The notes beneath the pieces are model-generated. The model had not been told where the DNA came from. It searched no databases and saw only the letters and a program-made list of their open reading frames with translations. DNA of 32,793 bases from Phoronis australis (Eukaryota; Phoronida; Phoronidae): positions 543,713 through 576,505 of the forward strand of contig NMRA01000268.1 in NCBI GenBank assembly GCA_002633005.1, in the 5' to 3' direction. Shown one piece after another: positions 31,806-32,793 of this stretch (the first letter of the stretch is position 1; every line of letters begins with the position of its first letter). The position numbers and the translations under genes are program-made.

Positions 31806-32793
31806 ACGAAATTGTGTAAGTATATTTATATGATGTTAACAACGGAAAATGACGACTTTTGGACGGATCCGACTACCGGTGTGCCCCCTAGTGGCAATTT
31901 TAATTCTTTTACGCTTACCTTTGTATCTTCAAAAGCCCTGAACGGATTTTCATGAAATTTAGTATGTAGGCACCTATTAGTAAGATGACGCTATCCTCCC
32001 GTTTTCAGATAGATTCGACATAGTTTGCGCCACCTAGTGTTTTCGAGTCTGTTTTTGTGCGTCCACCCCTCTATCAACCAAACCGCTCAAAGGATGATTG
32101 TGAAAATTGGCATGTATATGCTTACTATGTAGAGGACGGTTGACGATGATTTTCAGATGATTTGGACTACTATGGCGCCTGCTAGTGGCATTTTTTTTTT
32201 GCGCCTATGGCTGTATCTCCTAAACCGTTTGCAGGATCTTTACGAAATTTAATAAGTGTATTTATATTATGTTAACAACAGTCGATAACGACTTTTAGAC
32301 GGATCCGCCTACCAGTGTGTCCCCTAGTGGCAATTTTATTTTTTTACATTTACCTCTGTATCTTCACAAGTCCTTAACGGATTATCATGAAATTTGGTAT
32401 GTTGGCACCTATTAGTGCGATGACGCTGTCCTCTCATTTTCGGATAGATTCGACCTAGTTTGCGACACCCAGTGGCCATTTTTACTGTTTTTGAGTCTGT
32501 TTTTTGGCGTCCACCCCTCTATCAACCAAACTGCTATAAGTATGATTGTGAAAATTGGCATGTATGTTCTTACTATGAAGAGGACGGTTGATGCTGAATT
32601 TCCCATGACTTTGATTACTGTGGCGCCTCCTAGTGGCATTTTTTTGCGCCCATGGCTGTATCTCCCAAACTGTTTGCAGGATCTTTACTAAATTTAACAA
32701 GTGTATTTATGTGATGCTGAGAACGGACGATGACGACTTTAGGATGATTCTGACTACCGGTATGCCTCTAGTGGCAATTTTAGTATTTTACAT
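31806..32793 (+). mobile_element. Helentron fragment H5, near-identical to part of H3
   Basis: Corresponds to 16033-17026 almost base for base, including the same rare deletion that destroys one motif (CACCTAGTG joined to TTTTCGAG, at about 32030). I see only a shorter T-run near 32638 and about half a dozen substitutions. It begins mid-monomer with no 5' palindrome and continues past the window edge. It carries seven more motif sites of the CTCF-like type, in the same orientation. Either a very recent segment copy or an assembly duplicate. Confidence 0.9.

Overview
This is nuclear DNA of an animal, most likely an aquatic invertebrate. It is AT-rich, has multi-kilobase GT-AG introns and one secreted multi-exon protein gene, and is dominated by transposable elements (Copia, Helitron/Helentron, Kolobok, hAT-like, a tRNA-derived SINE). 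I cannot fix the phylum from sequence alone. Most open reading frames here are chance or repeat-derived.

Layout. 1-4618 is gene-poor. It holds a tRNA-like SINE (about 1085-1250) and a TTAA-flanked Kolobok-like transposon (2172-3347) that keeps a decayed THAP-domain exon. 4619-12370 is a nest: a Helentron-type element packed with ~145-bp tandem monomers, a second copy inserted in it (6179-7518), and a nearly complete but frameshifted Ty1/copia element inserted on the minus strand (7615-12310). 12371-14999 shows nothing recognisable. 15000-18463 is a second nest: an old Helentron copy, a younger copy inside it (15475-17405), and a 42-bp x5 tandem array. 31806-32793 is a near-identical duplicate of 16033-17026 and runs off the window.

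Genes. On the + strand six exons (20735-20915, 23166-23308, 25781-25949, 28883-29053, 30238-30345, probably 31408-31466) join in compatible phases. They encode a predicted 276-residue secreted protein: signal peptide, a 14-cysteine module I cannot name, and one I-set/C2 immunoglobulin domain. Its introns carry two hAT-like elements, a foldback, a small MITE and a second Kolobok copy. On the minus strand, inside the last intron, lies one clean exon of an aspartylglucosaminidase (AGA) gene, so two genes appear interleaved on opposite strands.

The most notable system-level feature is that each Helentron monomer carries a motif like (T)GCCACTAGGKGGC, which matches the CTCF core consensus. There are more than 40 sites, all in one orientation, at ~145-bp spacing.
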